Shown: piece after piece, positions 22,386 through 35,070 of the stretch
Layout: each line of letters opens with the position of its first letter
How positions within the stretch are numbered: the stretch's first letter is position 1
Source of the DNA: Chrysoporthe austroafricana
Lineage: Eukaryota > Ascomycota > Sordariomycetes > Diaporthales > Cryphonectriaceae
Assembly: GCA_001051155.2 (NCBI GenBank)
Contig: JYIP02000004.1
Span: 4,086,383-4,150,382 of the forward strand
Direction: 5' to 3'
Length of the DNA stretch: 64,000 nucleotides
Translations under genes and position numbers: made by a program
The notes under the pieces: generated by a model
Seen by the model: only the letters and a program-made list of their open reading frames with translations
Database searches by the model: none
What the model was told of the DNA's origin: nothing

Positions 22386-25300
22386 ATGCCCCCACGCACG
22401 ACGCGATCCGGGCGCGCGTCAACGAGGGCCGCCGCCGCCGCCACAGGTGGCACCCGCCAGCCCTCGCTGAACGTCGACATCCCCGAAGAAGCCCCCGACA
22501 ACGAGCTGCGCACCCAGGTCGCCGCCGTGTTCCGCGAGGCACAGCGCAACACGGCGACGCACCGCAAGTCCGCGGTCACGCTGCGCAAGCTGCAGGAGGC
22601 GTGCTGCTACGCGCCCACCGCCGCCAAGAAGACCGCCGCCGCCGACTTCGATGAGAACGACTTCAACAACGAGTTCATACGCTGCGTCCTGCGCCTCATG
22701 CCCGTCAAGAAGAGCGAGGCCGTCGGCGAGAGGACCATCCGCTTCGTGGGCGTGTTTATGAGGCACTCGATCGACAAGGATAACGAGCTCGCCGGCGAGA
22801 TTGACGAGGATGCCAGCACCATGCCGGAGACCCCGAGCACCAGGCTGACTGCCAGGTTGATGGAGGCGGTGTTGCCCTTGATGATGGCCAAGGACAAATT
22901 CGTCAGATACCGGTCCACCCAGCTCATCTCACATATCGTCAACTCCCTCGACGCGATCGACGACGACCTTTTCCAGAAACTGCGCTACGGCCTGCTCAAG
23001 AGAATCCGCGACAAGGAGGCCATGGTGCGCGCACAAGCCGTCCTCGGCCTGGGCCGACTGGCGGGGAACCAGATCGAGGCCGAGGCCAACTCGGACGATA
23101 GCGGTGGGGACGAGGCGAGCGGCCTGCTGGAGAAGCTCCTCGAGGTGCTACAAAATGACCCCAGCGCGGATGTGCGGAGATCACTCCTCGTGAACCTTCC
23201 TATCCTGCCCAACACGCTCCCGTTCCTGCTTGAGAGGGCACGGGACCAGGATGCTATGACGCGGAGGGCAGTATATTCCCGTCTGTTGCCGGCCCTTGGA
23301 GACTTCCGTCATCTCTCGCTCTCTATGAGAGAGAAGCTGCTGCGGTGGGGTCTCCGGGACAGAGACGACACGGTCCGCAAGGCGGCAGGTAGGCTCTTCC
23401 GCGAGCGTTGGATCGAGGATTGCGCCGGCGCGCCGCCTCTGAACGAGGACGGACAGCCTAGCGAGCTGCCCGCGCCCAGCTTTGACGGCCTGCTCGAGCT
23501 CCTCGAGCGTATCGATGTGGTCAACTCTGGCGTCGAGAATGGCGTCGCCCTGGAGGCCATGAGAGGTTTCTGGGAGGGCCGCCCTGACTACCGCGAGAGT
23601 GTCACGTTTGACGACCACTTCTGGGAGACCCTGTCGGCAGAGTCTGTCTTCATGGCTCGCAGCTTCAACGACTTCTGCCGGAACGAGGGCAACGGGAAGT
23701 ACGAGGAGCTAGTGGAGGAGAAGCTGCCCGAGGTCACCAAGCTCGGCTTCTACTTGGAGCGATACGTCAAGGTCCTGGTGGATGCTCTCAAGAGGATAGC
23801 CCAGCAAGAGGTCGAGGAAGAGGATGAAGAGGAAGACACGGTGGAGCAGGAGTTCATTGTCGAGCAGCTTCTGCATATCGCCATGACTCTGGATTACTCC
23901 GACGAAGTGGGCCGCAGAAAGATGTTCTCCTTGCTCAGAACGACACTGTCCATTCCCGAGCTCCCCGATGAGGTCACCAAACTCACCGTCAACGTGCTCC
24001 GAGACATTTGTGCCCCGGACAATGCAGGCGAACGCGAGTTCTGCAGCGTGGTCCTCGAAGCCGTTGCAGATGTGCATGACACGATCGTTGACGAGCCAAA
24101 TGACGATGAGAGCTTTCACTCGGCCAAGTCTGAGGTCGATGAGGACGAGGAAACCGGCGGCAGGAATGGGAGAGGCGACAAGGACGAGGAATTGACTGAA
24201 GAACAGGCGCACGCCAAGGCCGTCAAGGAGATCGTCATCAACATGAAGTGTCTGCACATCGTCCAGTGCATGCTTACCAACGTATCCGGCAGCCTGCAGG
24301 AGAACGACCACCTAGTTTCCATGCTCAACAATCTGGTCGTGCCGGCTGTCCGTAGTCACGAGGCGCCGGTACGTGAGCGTGGCTTGTTGTGTCTGGGTCT
24401 CTGTTCCCTGCTGGACAGATCACTGGCTGAAGAGAACTTGACGCTGTTCATGCACTTCTTCAGCAAGGGCCACACCGCCCTTCAGATCACCGCACTGCAC
24501 ATCCTTACAGACATCCTCAACGTGCACGGAGCCCAGCTCCTCGCCAACAACCCAACCCTCATGAGAGTCTATGTCAAGGCACTTCGTTCGGGCTCTAAGT
24601 CCCCTGAGATCCAGGCCGTCGCTACCATTGCAGCCTCCAAGCTCCTGCTGGGCCGTGTCGTGACCGATCACGACGCCTCCGCCGAATTCCTCAAGACCTT
24701 GGTGATCGCCTACTTCGAGCCCGCCTCCTCGCAGAACCAGAGCGTGCGCCAAGCGCTCAATTACTTCCTGCCCGTGTTCTGCTACTCGCGTCCCGAGAAC
24801 CAAGACCTACTGCGGTCGGTAGCGCTCGATGCGCTGCATGCACTGTACAACGTCCGTGAGGGCCTGGAAGATGACGATGCGGATGTGGATGATGAGATGG
24901 TCAGCCTTGCAACCATCGGCGCCTGTCTGGTGGACTGGACAGATCCGAGGAAGTGTTACAGCCCCGATGCCGCCACAGATGCGGAAAAGAAGAATGTCAA
25001 CGGAGATGTGCATCTTGAATTTGCGCGGAATATACTCGAAAGGTTGGATTCGAATTGCAGCAGTAAGTTCCCTCCTCAACGTCAACGACGCTACCCCCTC
25101 AAAACATGCATCTATATAATGCTAACGACCACCCACAGAGGACGAAAAGAAAGTCGTCGCCGCGCTCCTCGGCAAGCTCTACATCTCGCCCGCCTCCACC
25201 GAGGAGAAGATCCGCGATCTCTACGTCGAGGTCTCGGAGGCCGTCGAGACGAACCTCATCGCTGACACCACGGGCCGCAACGCCCTGTACAAGATCCATG

Positions 25301-25626
25301 TGTCCCTCGGCAAGATCGTCAACACCCTGGACCAGGCGAAGGAGGCCGGCAGGCGCAGGTCGACCATGAGCCGCAGCGTATCGCTCGGGCCCGACGAGCA
25401 CGCCGGGGCTGGGGCCGGCGGTTCTGCGCGGGCTGCGACGGCCGAGCCGCGGATCAAGGAGGAGGACGAGGACGATGACGTATCGAGGGCGGACGGCGGC
25501 GGCAGCGGCGAGGACAGTGATGAGGGCACGGTCATCCAGAGTAAGAACGTCAAGACGGAGCCCGGGGACGGCGACTCGCTCGTCAGCGAGCTGCTGGATG
25601 ATGATGGGGATACGGTTATGGGCTGA
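22386..25626 (+). CDS. YCG1: Condensin subunit 3 (Ycg1/Cnd3/CAP-G)
   Basis: Exons 22386-25062 and 25139-25626 give 1054 residues. The intron has a gtaagt donor, a gctaac branch site and a cacag acceptor, in phase 1. The N-terminus is basic and Ala-rich. HEAT-like helical repeats run from about residue 90 (FNNEFIRCVLRLMPVKKSE, RYRSTQLISHIVNSL, AMVRAQAVLGLGRLAG). The conserved Cnd3 segment includes VHDTIVDE and LLCLGLCSLLDRSLAEEN. The C-terminal region after the intron (about 895-1054) ends in an acidic, phosphosite-like tail with IKTEP-type sites (NVKTEPGDGD). Ycg1 is the HEAT-repeat subunit that, with Brn1 kleisin, clamps DNA in the condensin ring and drives mitotic chromosome compaction. Confidence 0.94.
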
Positions 25627-25881
25627 TTTCTTTGTGCTCTTCGCTCGCTGTGTATGCCTGTGATTGATGAAGGATGGGTAGTATTTGGACTGCTGGGGTG
25701 GGTGGCTCGGTCTGGTTGGTTCCGTTTTGTTTTTCTATCACGAGAAACGTGTGTTGAATCTTCATGAACACCTTCATGCTTTTGGTACATATCAAATGGG
25801 CTTGTCGGACACCCGATCTAGTCTTCTCTGCATTTATCGAACGAAATCTGTATGCCTAGAGTGATGCCCAGCCGCCAAGTC

Positions 25882-28851
25882 TCAAACCGTTCCCAGCCAG
25901 TACAGAAGTCCACCGACCCCGATGTTGACGATCAGATGCTGGCCCAGGGTCCACGCCATGCAGTACAGATACTTGGGCGAGAACACGGTCCAGATGAACA
26001 GGTGCGTCCTGAGCGCCGTGCAGGCCGCCATCACGAACGCCACGCTCGCAGCGGCAAACGCCGTCAGCAGCGTGACGTGCCGCCTGTACACGTCCCTCTC
26101 CCCGGCCTTGCGCTTGCGCACGAGCAGCACATTGGTGGCCGTGACCCAGTAGATTGGCGCGGCCCAGTTGCTCACGAACGTGAGGACGCCGACGGCGACG
26201 ACGTCGAAGTCGCGCACGCCGTTGTACGCGCTGGAGAGGTCGACCGAGGAGATGGCGTTGGTGCCGCCGAGGGCGAAGAAGGAGGCGTACTGCACGAGCA
26301 GGGAGGTGACGGTGAGCTCCGTGAGGGTGAGGCCCTGGCCGGCGAGGAACCTGAATAGGATGTCGAAGAGTAGGAATAGGGGGACGTTGGTGGCGCGGGA
26401 CTGCGTCATTGCGAGGAGCGTATACAGGTGGTGCAGGGTCTCCACGGCGGAGATGCGCTGGGAGACACGGGTCTTGGTCGCGATGAAGTACAGGACGCAG
26501 GCTGTGGCGAGTGCGAGACCGATGAAGACGGCCTGCGCCCTCACCACAAGCGAGGCACCGTGGGTGAGGTCGAGAAGCGACCGCGCGAAGCCCGCTACGA
26601 GCTCCGGGGCATCTTCATTGGTGAACGCGAGCTTGAAGGTGAAGGCTGCAAGGACCAAGCCCGTGCTGCCAGTGATGGCGATGGGAAAGGGGAGGCCGTC
26701 GAAGCCTTGGAAGAGTTCGCGGTGCAGCCACAGGTAGGTGATGCTGATGAGGGTCCAAAGACGGACAGGCTCGGGATGCAAGAAGATCTTCACGATGTCC
26801 GGCTCCCCGGCGAATTTCTGCCCAGTCTGATTCCAGCCCCTAATAACTCGTGTTGTAACGGCAGCGAAGAGAGTTGCTGCTAGGTGGCCGATTGTGGATT
26901 TCGAGGTCCTATGGAAAAGGTCAACAATGAAGAGTGCTGGGTGGGAGACACGACTCACCCCCTGAAGCCTCTCCAGCTAATGTATACGAACCAGGTCGTT
27001 GTAGTGTAATACCAGAAGTGATGCTCCTCTTCCACATAGCTACTAGCAAACATCATTACACCATATGCAGTGGCGATGAGAGTGAGTGGTATGGCTGCCG
27101 TGGACAGTGCCCCGGCGTTCTGATATGCCGCAAAGACAGGCATGACGGTCGCTGCAATGGCAGCTGTTTGTCCAATGATTAGTCTAGGAATATCATAGTT
27201 GCTCGCCATACTACTCAGCAGCCTTTGCGCATCTCTGAGCCACTGTAAAGAACGGTCAGCACGAGTAAAAGCGTGACTTTGAGTCCCGGGTCTTCCTACC
27301 TGCGACATCATTGCAGCCCATTCCTCATCTAACTCGGACTCATCGCCCATAGCTTTGGATGAATCTTTAAGTCGCCGCCAACGACATGCAAGATCCCCAA
27401 CATATGTATCTTTATGCACGCAAGGGTCAACATTAGTAGACGCATCAAAAAGATCCCCGCCAAATGTAGCGCTTATAATATCAAGAATCTGGTCCGCGTT
27501 GCGCATGAGAATTTGCATTTGATCGGTGCCTGTTCTTGTTAGCGATAATTCGACAAGACAGCCAGGACTGGGCGTACCACGCGGCCAAAATGGTAGAAAG
27601 TCCGAGATGAAAGCCCCGAGATTGTTCTTGGGGGCAGGGAAACCAAGCAGCGCGGCAAGAGTTGGTGCGAGGTCGGATTGCTCAATGACAGAATAATATC
27701 TGAAATCGTCCTGGAAGTCCATTGGAGCCTGAAACGTCCTTCCCAAGGCCTTCAACTTCGGGGATAGGAAGACTAGTGCTGGGGAGGTCTCGCCGGGTGC
27801 CGAGCCTCCGTGGTTCCCGGCGTCGTTCATGCCGTGATCGCCCAACAATACCAAGAGCGTTGACTGGAGATGAGACTGCGACTCAATGGCGGTGTATATC
27901 TGCTTGACGATGTCATCCATCTCAGTCTGCTTCGGGACCATGTTCGTGCTGTTCACAACGTTTAGTATCCCCTTCTAGGACGGTGCACGGGGGCTATCTG
28001 ACCTCCGCGGTCCTCCCTTGTGGCCTATGTGGTCCAGGCCGAGGTAATGCAGGATCATAGTATTCCAATCATCATTCTTGAGCTCCTCCGGAACATGTCT
28101 TGTCACGTTGTTGTCCACCTCCGTGAAGTCCTATCTTCCGTCAGCCTGCGTCGGCCAGCTGCTGAGGCAGTGTGGATTCATACAGCCACGAAGAAGCTCG
28201 ATGTGCCATCTGCCCGATCAAAGACGCCGGGAAACAGCTTCAGCCACGTATCATCTCCGTATAAGAGCAGCTTGCCCGAATTCTTTGCCTTCATCTGCGC
28301 CAGCCACGTATCCTGCGAGGCAAGGGACGAAGACTCGTCTCCCTCGTCGATGTTCAGTATGACATCGAGGAACGACGGAATGGAGCCGGTCGTGATCGCC
28401 TTGATCCTCGGCATCGTAACGGTCGGGGAGGTCGCGTGTGCGGTGAAGGGGATCGCAAAGCCATCTCGTATCAACCTGTCGCGGGTAAGCTTTTGTTAGG
28501 GGAGGTCTCGCTGGTCGGCAGGTTCGCACTCACGACTGGGTGTACTGGAAGCCGGATTTGGAGGAGTAGACAAAGTCACTGGGGCTTCAATTAGCTTGGA
28601 ACCAAGGGAGGGTTCTTGTGCGACAGTGCGTGCCTTCGTAGAGCATCTACGAGCATGAAGACTACCCGGTCAAAGGGCGCTGCCGGTGGTGGTCCATATT
28701 CGGAGTCGCCGTAGTCGGCGAGGCCTGGGAGCAGTGGCTTGTACGGAAAGAAGCCGGTGCCAAAGACGTAGATGGCAATCGGCAGGAGTAGGTTGGCTGC
28801 AGCGAGCAGGACTGTCGAGAGAGTCGTCACACCATGTTGAGGGCCCTTCAT
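25882..28851 (-). CDS. GPI7: GPI ethanolamine phosphate transferase 2 (Gpi7/Las21)
   Basis: Seven exons on the minus strand (28634-28851, 28534-28578, 28184-28475, 28003-28130, 27300-27948, 26959-27242, 25882-26908) give 880 residues. The N-terminal helix (LLAAANLLLPIAIYVFG) is a signal anchor. The lumenal alkaline-phosphatase-like catalytic domain shows VDALRSDFV (metal Asp), TSPTVTMPRIK (nucleophile Thr), LGLDHIGH and GDHGMNDAGNHG. The C-terminal half carries many membrane helices. The enzyme adds ethanolamine phosphate to the second mannose of the GPI anchor in the ER. Intron 1 must start with GC: only the donor AG|GCACGC keeps VDALRS|DF. The 57-base intron 27243-27299 has no in-frame stop, so its retention would add 19 residues. 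The gene converges on YCG1 with 255 bases between stops. Confidence 0.93.
28579..28633 (-). other. GC-AG intron in GPI7
   Basis: The 55-base intron begins gcacgc and ends ccccag, with a gctaat branch-like site. No GT donor nearby preserves the conserved VDALRSDFVYS motif. Confidence 0.75.
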
Positions 28852-29335
28852 CTCTTGCGCGCGGCTTAGCACAAGATAATAGGAGAGGATATTCGAGGGA
28901 CACGGAACTATGGGCTCAACGAAAAGCTCTCCATCGCATTGAGAAGAGGAGAAGCAAGGATGGGGGACCACTTTTGTTGGTTACGCCGTCGATCAATTAC
29001 GGCCAGAAGCTGTGTTTGATATGCAGGTACCAGCTCCAATGCTCAGTTATGCTACATTTGAATGTTGGCAAGTTGACGTCGTGTCAGCCTCGCATGTGGT
29101 CGCTCTTTTGGCGACTAGGGAACCCCTGCCAAGAAAGGTCGGGGGGGTGGGACACGGCCCACAGCGGCTGCCTCCCATGCGATACCGCCTGCCATTCTCG
29201 ACACCGCAAACACCCTCTGCGACAAACCCATCCTCCACTCCATAGCACTTTGGCCGCTGAAATCCCGTCTCCCTCTGTGCGGAAGAACCTCCAGACTAGA
29301 CTCGCTTTATAGGTACAAGAACTGGCAACGAGAAA
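28852..29335. other. GPI7 upstream region
   Basis: 484 bases between the GPI7 start and the stop of the next minus-strand gene. No coding sequence is supported; the GPI7 promoter is expected here. Confidence 0.5.
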
Positions 29336-29816
29336 TCACCTCTTCTTCCTGATCGTCTTCCGGTCACCGTACTTCGGGAAGACAATATTCGATTTCCTGC
29401 CTCGTCTCTTGGCGACTTTGCCCTTCTTCGGTTTCGCCTGGGGTTTAGAAGAGGTGTCGATATCCATAGCTGCGTGTGAGTAAGAAAGTCAGCATCATCA
29501 TCCGCGCAGATTGACCACCAGGCGCTGCAGGGCTCGTCCCGTAGAAATTCCGAGGCCGTCTCCAGACAGAGCGCCTTCTAGGGGTCTTCTTACAGTCGCT
29601 CGTCTTCTCCTCACCAGTGCCCTCTTTTTGCTCTGCTTCGCCCTTCTCTTCGGCATCGCCCATCTCTCTTTCAGGAACTGGCTTGGGCTGTGAGGCAATC
29701 TCGAGTAGCTTGGCCGAGAGTCGTTCCTGGCGTGCATCCTCCACGGGCCCGAAGACCTTGGCCTTCAGCCTCTGATTGTTTGCTTTCACCGTGCTTGCGC
29801 GGGATGACTTGGCCAT
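29336..29816 (-). CDS. DUF2423 / YBL028C-like small basic nucleolar protein
   Basis: Two exons on the minus strand (29594-29816, 29336-29469) encode 118 residues. The intron has a gtaaga donor and an acgcag acceptor in phase 1. The N-terminus MAKSSRASTVKANNQRLKAK and the segment VFGPVEDARQERLSAKLLE are the DUF2423 signature. The C-terminus is extremely basic and ends in RRGRKSNIVFPKYGDRKTIRKKR-like sequence, as in yeast YBL028C, a nucleolar protein co-purifying with pre-60S particles. With URB2 and NOP4 it is the third probable pre-60S factor in this 15-kb block. It is divergent from the SUMO ligase gene, with 632 bases between starts. Confidence 0.88.
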
Positions 29817-30448
29817 CTTGTTCAGTGTTGTCGCACAGTCACAGGCTTCTCGAGGAATCAGGTGGTTCGACGGGACAGACAGGGTCGGCAGGAGTTGTGT
29901 GTGTGCTGGTGAAGCCGGTTCAAGGTAGAACGGTCGGGTCTGAAAATTCAAGGTTTCCTTTGTTCCCAGGGCTGCACCTCACTGGGGCAGATTTGGAGCA
30001 GGGTTTCTTATCGCGATAAATTTCTGCCGCATCTCAGGCTCCCAACCGCCTTCCCAAACTTGTCGAGCGGGTAGCCTTGCGTCAACGTCGTTCGTCCATC
30101 AGTGCCTCCCGCTTGCAAATAACCTCACCACCGCGGCAGGAGTCAAGCTGGGGCCACAGAGGCCGCAGACAAAGCCAACTGTTATCACCTTTCACGTTCC
30201 TGTAGCTCTGATATGGCAGCCTAGGAGGTTCCGCGCTCTTATTCCCTTCTTTCCCACCCCCTGATTTTGGGTGCTGATTCACACTCTCCCTCGATCACGG
30301 GTTTCGGCAGCCTAGAATTGTGCCTCCCCATCCTCGTTCGCAACGCCAAACCGAGGGCTATCGTGCCTGTGTCCTTGAGAAGAGGAGGTAGCCCATCCAT
30401 CTACTGTCTTGCCCATCGAAAGCAGCCCCGGCTGGCACAGACTCGACC
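29817..30448. promoter_or_regulatory. Divergent promoter region DUF2423 gene / SUMO ligase
   Basis: 632 bases between opposed start codons. No reading frame or specific regulatory element stands out. Confidence 0.5.
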
Positions 30449-32546
30449 ATGACTTCCCTACCACCGCAGGAGGAGTACCGCACCCTCGTGAAGCGCATCA
30501 ACAGCAGCAATTACCTGTTGAACAAACAACTACAGCACGTATGCTCGCTCAATGGGTTGAGATCCAGCGGTGTTAAGGCTGAGCTGCAGCGCCGCCTGAT
30601 CGACGGTATGTTAGGTTCTTCTAGAATGGTAGATTCTTGTGTGTTCCGTGTCCCGGCTAGACGGAGCACCTGCCCTCTCCCTCCCTACAAGCTGCCCCTA
30701 CCCTCCCATCTCTCCAACCTGGCAGTCTCAGCGTGGTGTTCAGGCAGATGGGTTCGCCGTTATTCGCAACGAGGTCTAACTCGAAGTCCCGCACAGCACT
30801 CAACACAGCCTACGCCGCGGGTGACGTACGCACATTCCGCGAAATCGAGCAGAGCATCTACCGTGAGAAACAGGGCGTCTCAAATGCAGTACGTGGATTT
30901 TCAGCAGCACAACAGCCGCACGTCCACGATGCCCACTTGCCTGGCCTTCATACCCCTACGAACCTTCCCCAGTCCTCGAACATGCCAGGTAACTACAGCG
31001 GCTACCAGCAGCCGAACGGCCACAATGGCTTCGGGGGATATGGAGGCACGAATGGCCACAGACCACAGCCTGTGACATCCTCAGGTATGTTTCACACTTC
31101 TTCGTCTCAGATTGTTGCGCCAAAAGTCACGGCTAAGACAACTCTTTCAAGGGCCTTATTTCAACTCAAGCCCCTTTTACACTATCATGGAGAGGTTGGG
31201 GAATGTCCACATCTGTGAAGGTAAGCTCCTCGCCTATGCTGCTTCATCCAATGCCACACGCTGACAGGGAACAGTGATGGCACAACACAGAAGCTCTCTC
31301 AGCATCGGCATCCAGGCACAGGACAATCCCCTTCTACAGCAATGTGTCACGGATAAATCGCTGAGGGTCATGGTGTTTTGTGCTGGAGCGAATTTTGGCT
31401 CCCAGGATATCACATTTCCCCATCAGTCCGAACTGAAAGTGAATGGCGACGACATTAAAGCTAACCTGAGGGGCCTGAAGAACAAACCCGGCTCCACGAG
31501 ACCTGTGGACATTACAGACCTACTTCGGCTCAGGCTTCCAGCCTACCCCAACACTGTCGAGTTCACATATGCTCTAACACAGAAGGCAGGTGACCAGGCC
31601 TTTCAAAGTCAAGTCAGGCGTTCCTCGTCACCCCTCGACTCCTTGTGGTCATATTTCTAGGCATACAAGCTGACATCACTTGCTACCCAATCTAGCGTTT
31701 TTACCTTGCCATATACATCTGCAGGAGCATCCCTGTAGAGGGCCTAGTGCACCACATCACAAGTCAGAAGATCTCGAAAGATTCCGTAGTGAAGGAGCGT
31801 GAGTTGATAAACCCACCACATTCCCACCACACTTTTGTAGTGGCTAACATGCTATATCAGTCACAAGAAAGGCTCACGATGCCGAGATCGAGCTTTCATC
31901 CCAGGTTCTGTCCCTTAAGTGTCCTCTCTCGTACATGAGATTAGTCACACCCATCCGCGCGACAACCTGTACACATGTCCAGTGTTTTGATGCCGACTCA
32001 TATCTTCAACTACAGCAGCAGGGCCCTCAATGGGTGTGCCCTGTGTGTAGCAAGCCAGCCCCTTTCAACAGACTGGCTGTTGATGAGTAAGTTCTAGACC
32101 GGTGTACTTCGCCTGTGCTGTTGCTGATGGGTTCCAGATATGTTCGCGACATCTTGGACAACACCCCTAAATCCGTTGATCAGGTCGACATCGAGCCAAA
32201 TGGCCAGTGGAAGATCCATGGGGCTGTAAAAGACGAAGTGAAACCGCGCGCCCAGTTTGATGCCTTCGAGCTGGACGATGATGACCTTGCTATCTCTGAG
32301 GTCGATCTCGTCGGGGCTGGAGGCACCACCAGTCCGAATACCGTCGCTCCCACGGCTGGAGCCCGGACACCAGCATCTGGCGTCTCTAGAGAGGGCTCCT
32401 CGATGCCGAGACCTGGAGGCACCAAGCGAAGCCACGAGGTTATCGACCTGACACTATCAGATGACGAGGATGAAGAGCCTCCACAGCCGCCGCCCAAGCG
32501 ACAGCAGTTCCATCGTCCCGTACCTGGCATGCCACCATATTTCTAG
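30449..32546 (+). CDS. PLI1/SIZ1: PIAS/Siz-type E3 SUMO ligase
   Basis: Seven exons (30449-30605, 30797-31084, 31152-31220, 31275-31585, 31696-31798, 31861-32086, 32138-32546) give 520 residues. A SAP motif for DNA/chromatin binding is at the N-terminus (LCSLNGLRSSGVKAELQRRLI-type, about 30-52). The PINIT domain spans about 149-309 (FYTIMERLG, RVMVFCAG). The SP-RING is at about 329-372, with CPLSY, TCTHVQCFD and CPVC coordinating residues. Near residues 485-498 an acidic SUMO-interacting motif VIDLTLSDDEDEE follows. The enzyme transfers SUMO to nuclear substrates. Exon 4 must end at AG|GCAGGT to read TQK|RFYLAIY, so intron 4 is GC-AG. The exon 2 acceptor was chosen at 30796 (branch ctaac) because it gives the conserved RRLIDALNTAY frame. 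Confidence 0.92.
31586..31695 (+). other. GC-AG intron in the SUMO ligase gene
   Basis: A 110-base intron with donor AG|GCAGGT and acceptor tctag. The nearby GT (31590) would put the conserved PINIT strand FYLAIY out of frame. Confidence 0.75.
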
Positions 32547-34465
32547 TCATCAGGTGGCCCTGGTGCGCATCTATGAGAAATCTGGTAAAAGCTGGGTTGG
32601 GAGCAAGAATACGGGGCCATATCCGCCTGTGTATCACCGATGCCGATAGGGAGACTAACAATCCTGAAATGTCGGAGACGAAGTTTGAAGAGGCAACGGT
32701 GCCCGTGGTGCCCGAGAGAGTCTCCCGAAGGGCATTGACGCAGACTCCTTCAAGGCCCTGAGATTTATGGCTTGAAATCTGTCTCCGTGTGGACTACGGC
32801 TGTTATTTTTACTTTTAAGGGAACAGAAGGGAAGGAAATAGTGAATTTGGCATTGCGAGGCGTTCTAGGCGGAAGGTTTTATACCACATACCCAGTACCC
32901 TGTGGCTGGCTGGACGGTGCTAGAGTTGGACAGCCCATGAGGGCAGGCAGCATGTGTGGACTAGGACGAACGAGGATCATGACTGTAAGGGCTCACCAAC
33001 CCACTGTACGCTGTTGCCCAATCGAGGAAGTCGTCAACGAACATCGTTCTTCAAAAGCCATGTCAAGCATCCAGGCACCCTAACGTCATGCCCCTGGGTC
33101 AGTGGTGTTCCTGCAGGTCATTTTTGGACTCGAGGATGCGAGATGACGCTATCTCGCACTCCCGTACGGGGGGCATTTTCGCAGGAGTCGATCAGGGTCA
33201 GCCAGGCCTGGCCATAAGATTGACCGAAGAGGAACAAGGCTCCACCGCTCACTGCAATTCCTCCATCGCAAATCTGTCCATCCGGCCTAGGTCCACCTGC
33301 TTTTCATTGCTACATGGTCGTGGTATACCGTACAGTAGTATATCTAAGACAAGACCCCTCCCCTGCCCCCGGCCTCCCTTGTGACACCCTGAAGGGGCCG
33401 AACGCACCCGCAGGAGCCGATTCTGACGGGGCACCCGCTGCAGGGAATTCGATAATATAAGTATGGGGAAGAGAGGCCAGCAGAGGAGACGAACTCCTGC
33501 GCCGCTAGGCCCCACCTACACGGGCACCTGCTGAATTTGCGGCATCGGGGATATCAATCTGCAAAAGGCAAATTGGGACTTCCCGTGCGTGCGGAAAGGT
33601 GCAGGCAGGGAGGTGATACGGCAGATAATACTGCAGCCCCGATCTGGTGTGAAGGAGATCTTCACGGCGCCCACCCACGCACCCACCCACACAGATCGAT
33701 AGATATACACACACGGAAGCGATATGGCCATGGGAGGGGAAGGGGGAGGCCATCCTACGGCAGACAGAGGCTCTATCAGGATTTACTGGGTAGGCGCACA
33801 GCACGGTGATCAAAGAGGTGACCTATCAGGTCGGTTCGTCCTGGGTCGGACTCGCTTAGGAGCATGGGTAGGCGAGATGAACGGTTTCTGGATTCGGATG
33901 CCGCAAGCGTGAAATAAGGCGCGGGCCGAAGGACAGGAGCCCAGCGCCCTGGACGCTGGTTCGAAGGGGGCAAGTGAAGCCTACCTAGGCGCCCCTCTCT
34001 CAAGACACCCGGGAGGCGATCATCATCGTGGGACACGACAACGGCCGGGAGCAGTAACGTCCAGCCCGAGCGTTGCAGGGTGAGCCTCCGAGGCGCCGCG
34101 AGGGGAGCCTCGTGACCGCCCGCCGGGGGGGAGGGAGGGGCGTGCCGCGATGGCGGGAGAGGAGGAGCAGATCGCCAGCCACTGGCCCGGCGGGTGTCTC
34201 GGGGCCAAGGCCAAGGAGAGGAGGACCCGATCAGTGTGGCACGGCTGTGTCTGAGCTGGGCGCCAGGCTCACCAGGCGCCGCAGCGAGGCCGGGCTGTGG
34301 TGGTGTTGTTTCGGGGGCACGAGGGCCCTCCAGACAGCGCGGTGCGGTGCGGGTCGATCCGCGGCGATATGGGCTCGCGCGCGTGGGCGTGCGACCCGGG
34401 CTGCCCAGCCCAGCCCAGCACGGCGGGCGTCCTTTCGAGACATGGCACCGTCACGGCGAAGGCGC

Positions 34466-34508
34466 CTCGCCTCGCCTCGCCTCACCTCACCTCACCTCAC
34501 CTCACCTC
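34466..34508 (+). repeat. (CTCGC)n/(CTCAC)n minisatellite
   Basis: About three CTCGC units pass directly into about six CTCAC units, one transition apart. Confidence 0.9.
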
Positions 34509-35009
34509 AGAACGTGTGGTGGCTCGCACTTGGCGATGACGGGCGGGCCGGACATGACGAACGGAGAATCTCGCCCCACCGCCAGAGCAACAAGGGACGC
34601 GCCGCCGGAAATGAGAAAGGGCGCTAGAGCCTCCAGGGCGTCCCGTTGGGGACTAGGCGGTGCTAGGCTGGGCCGGGCCAGGGTTCATGCGCTCGGGAAG
34701 GGTGAAAGCTTGGGCGCGGGCTGGCACTATCGAGCCCGAGACCAGCTCATGTCCCTCGACTGGGCCGTGGGGCGTGACGGGTACCTGCGCGCGGGCCTGG
34801 GCCGATAGCTTGCGCCATGGCATGCCCAGCAGCCCAGCGCCGCGAGAACCCAGCAGCTGCACTGTACTGTGGTACTATGGGACCACCAGGTACTATATGT
34901 ACTACTGGTACGGCCGGTGCGGAGGGGGACCAGGCCACGCCAGGCGAATCACAGCGCAGAGCCCCGGCGGCCGGTCCTGACACCAGCGAGAGGGGACCCC
35001 CCTCCCCCA

Positions 35010-35070
35010 TGCCCAGCGCCCAGTGAGTGCCCAGTGCCCCCTGCCCACTGCCCCCTGCCCACTGCCCAGT
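35010..35070 (+). repeat. CCCAGTG/CCCACTG imperfect tandem repeat
   Basis: Units of the type tgcccagtgcccc and ctgcccactgcccc recur four to five times. Confidence 0.8.
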
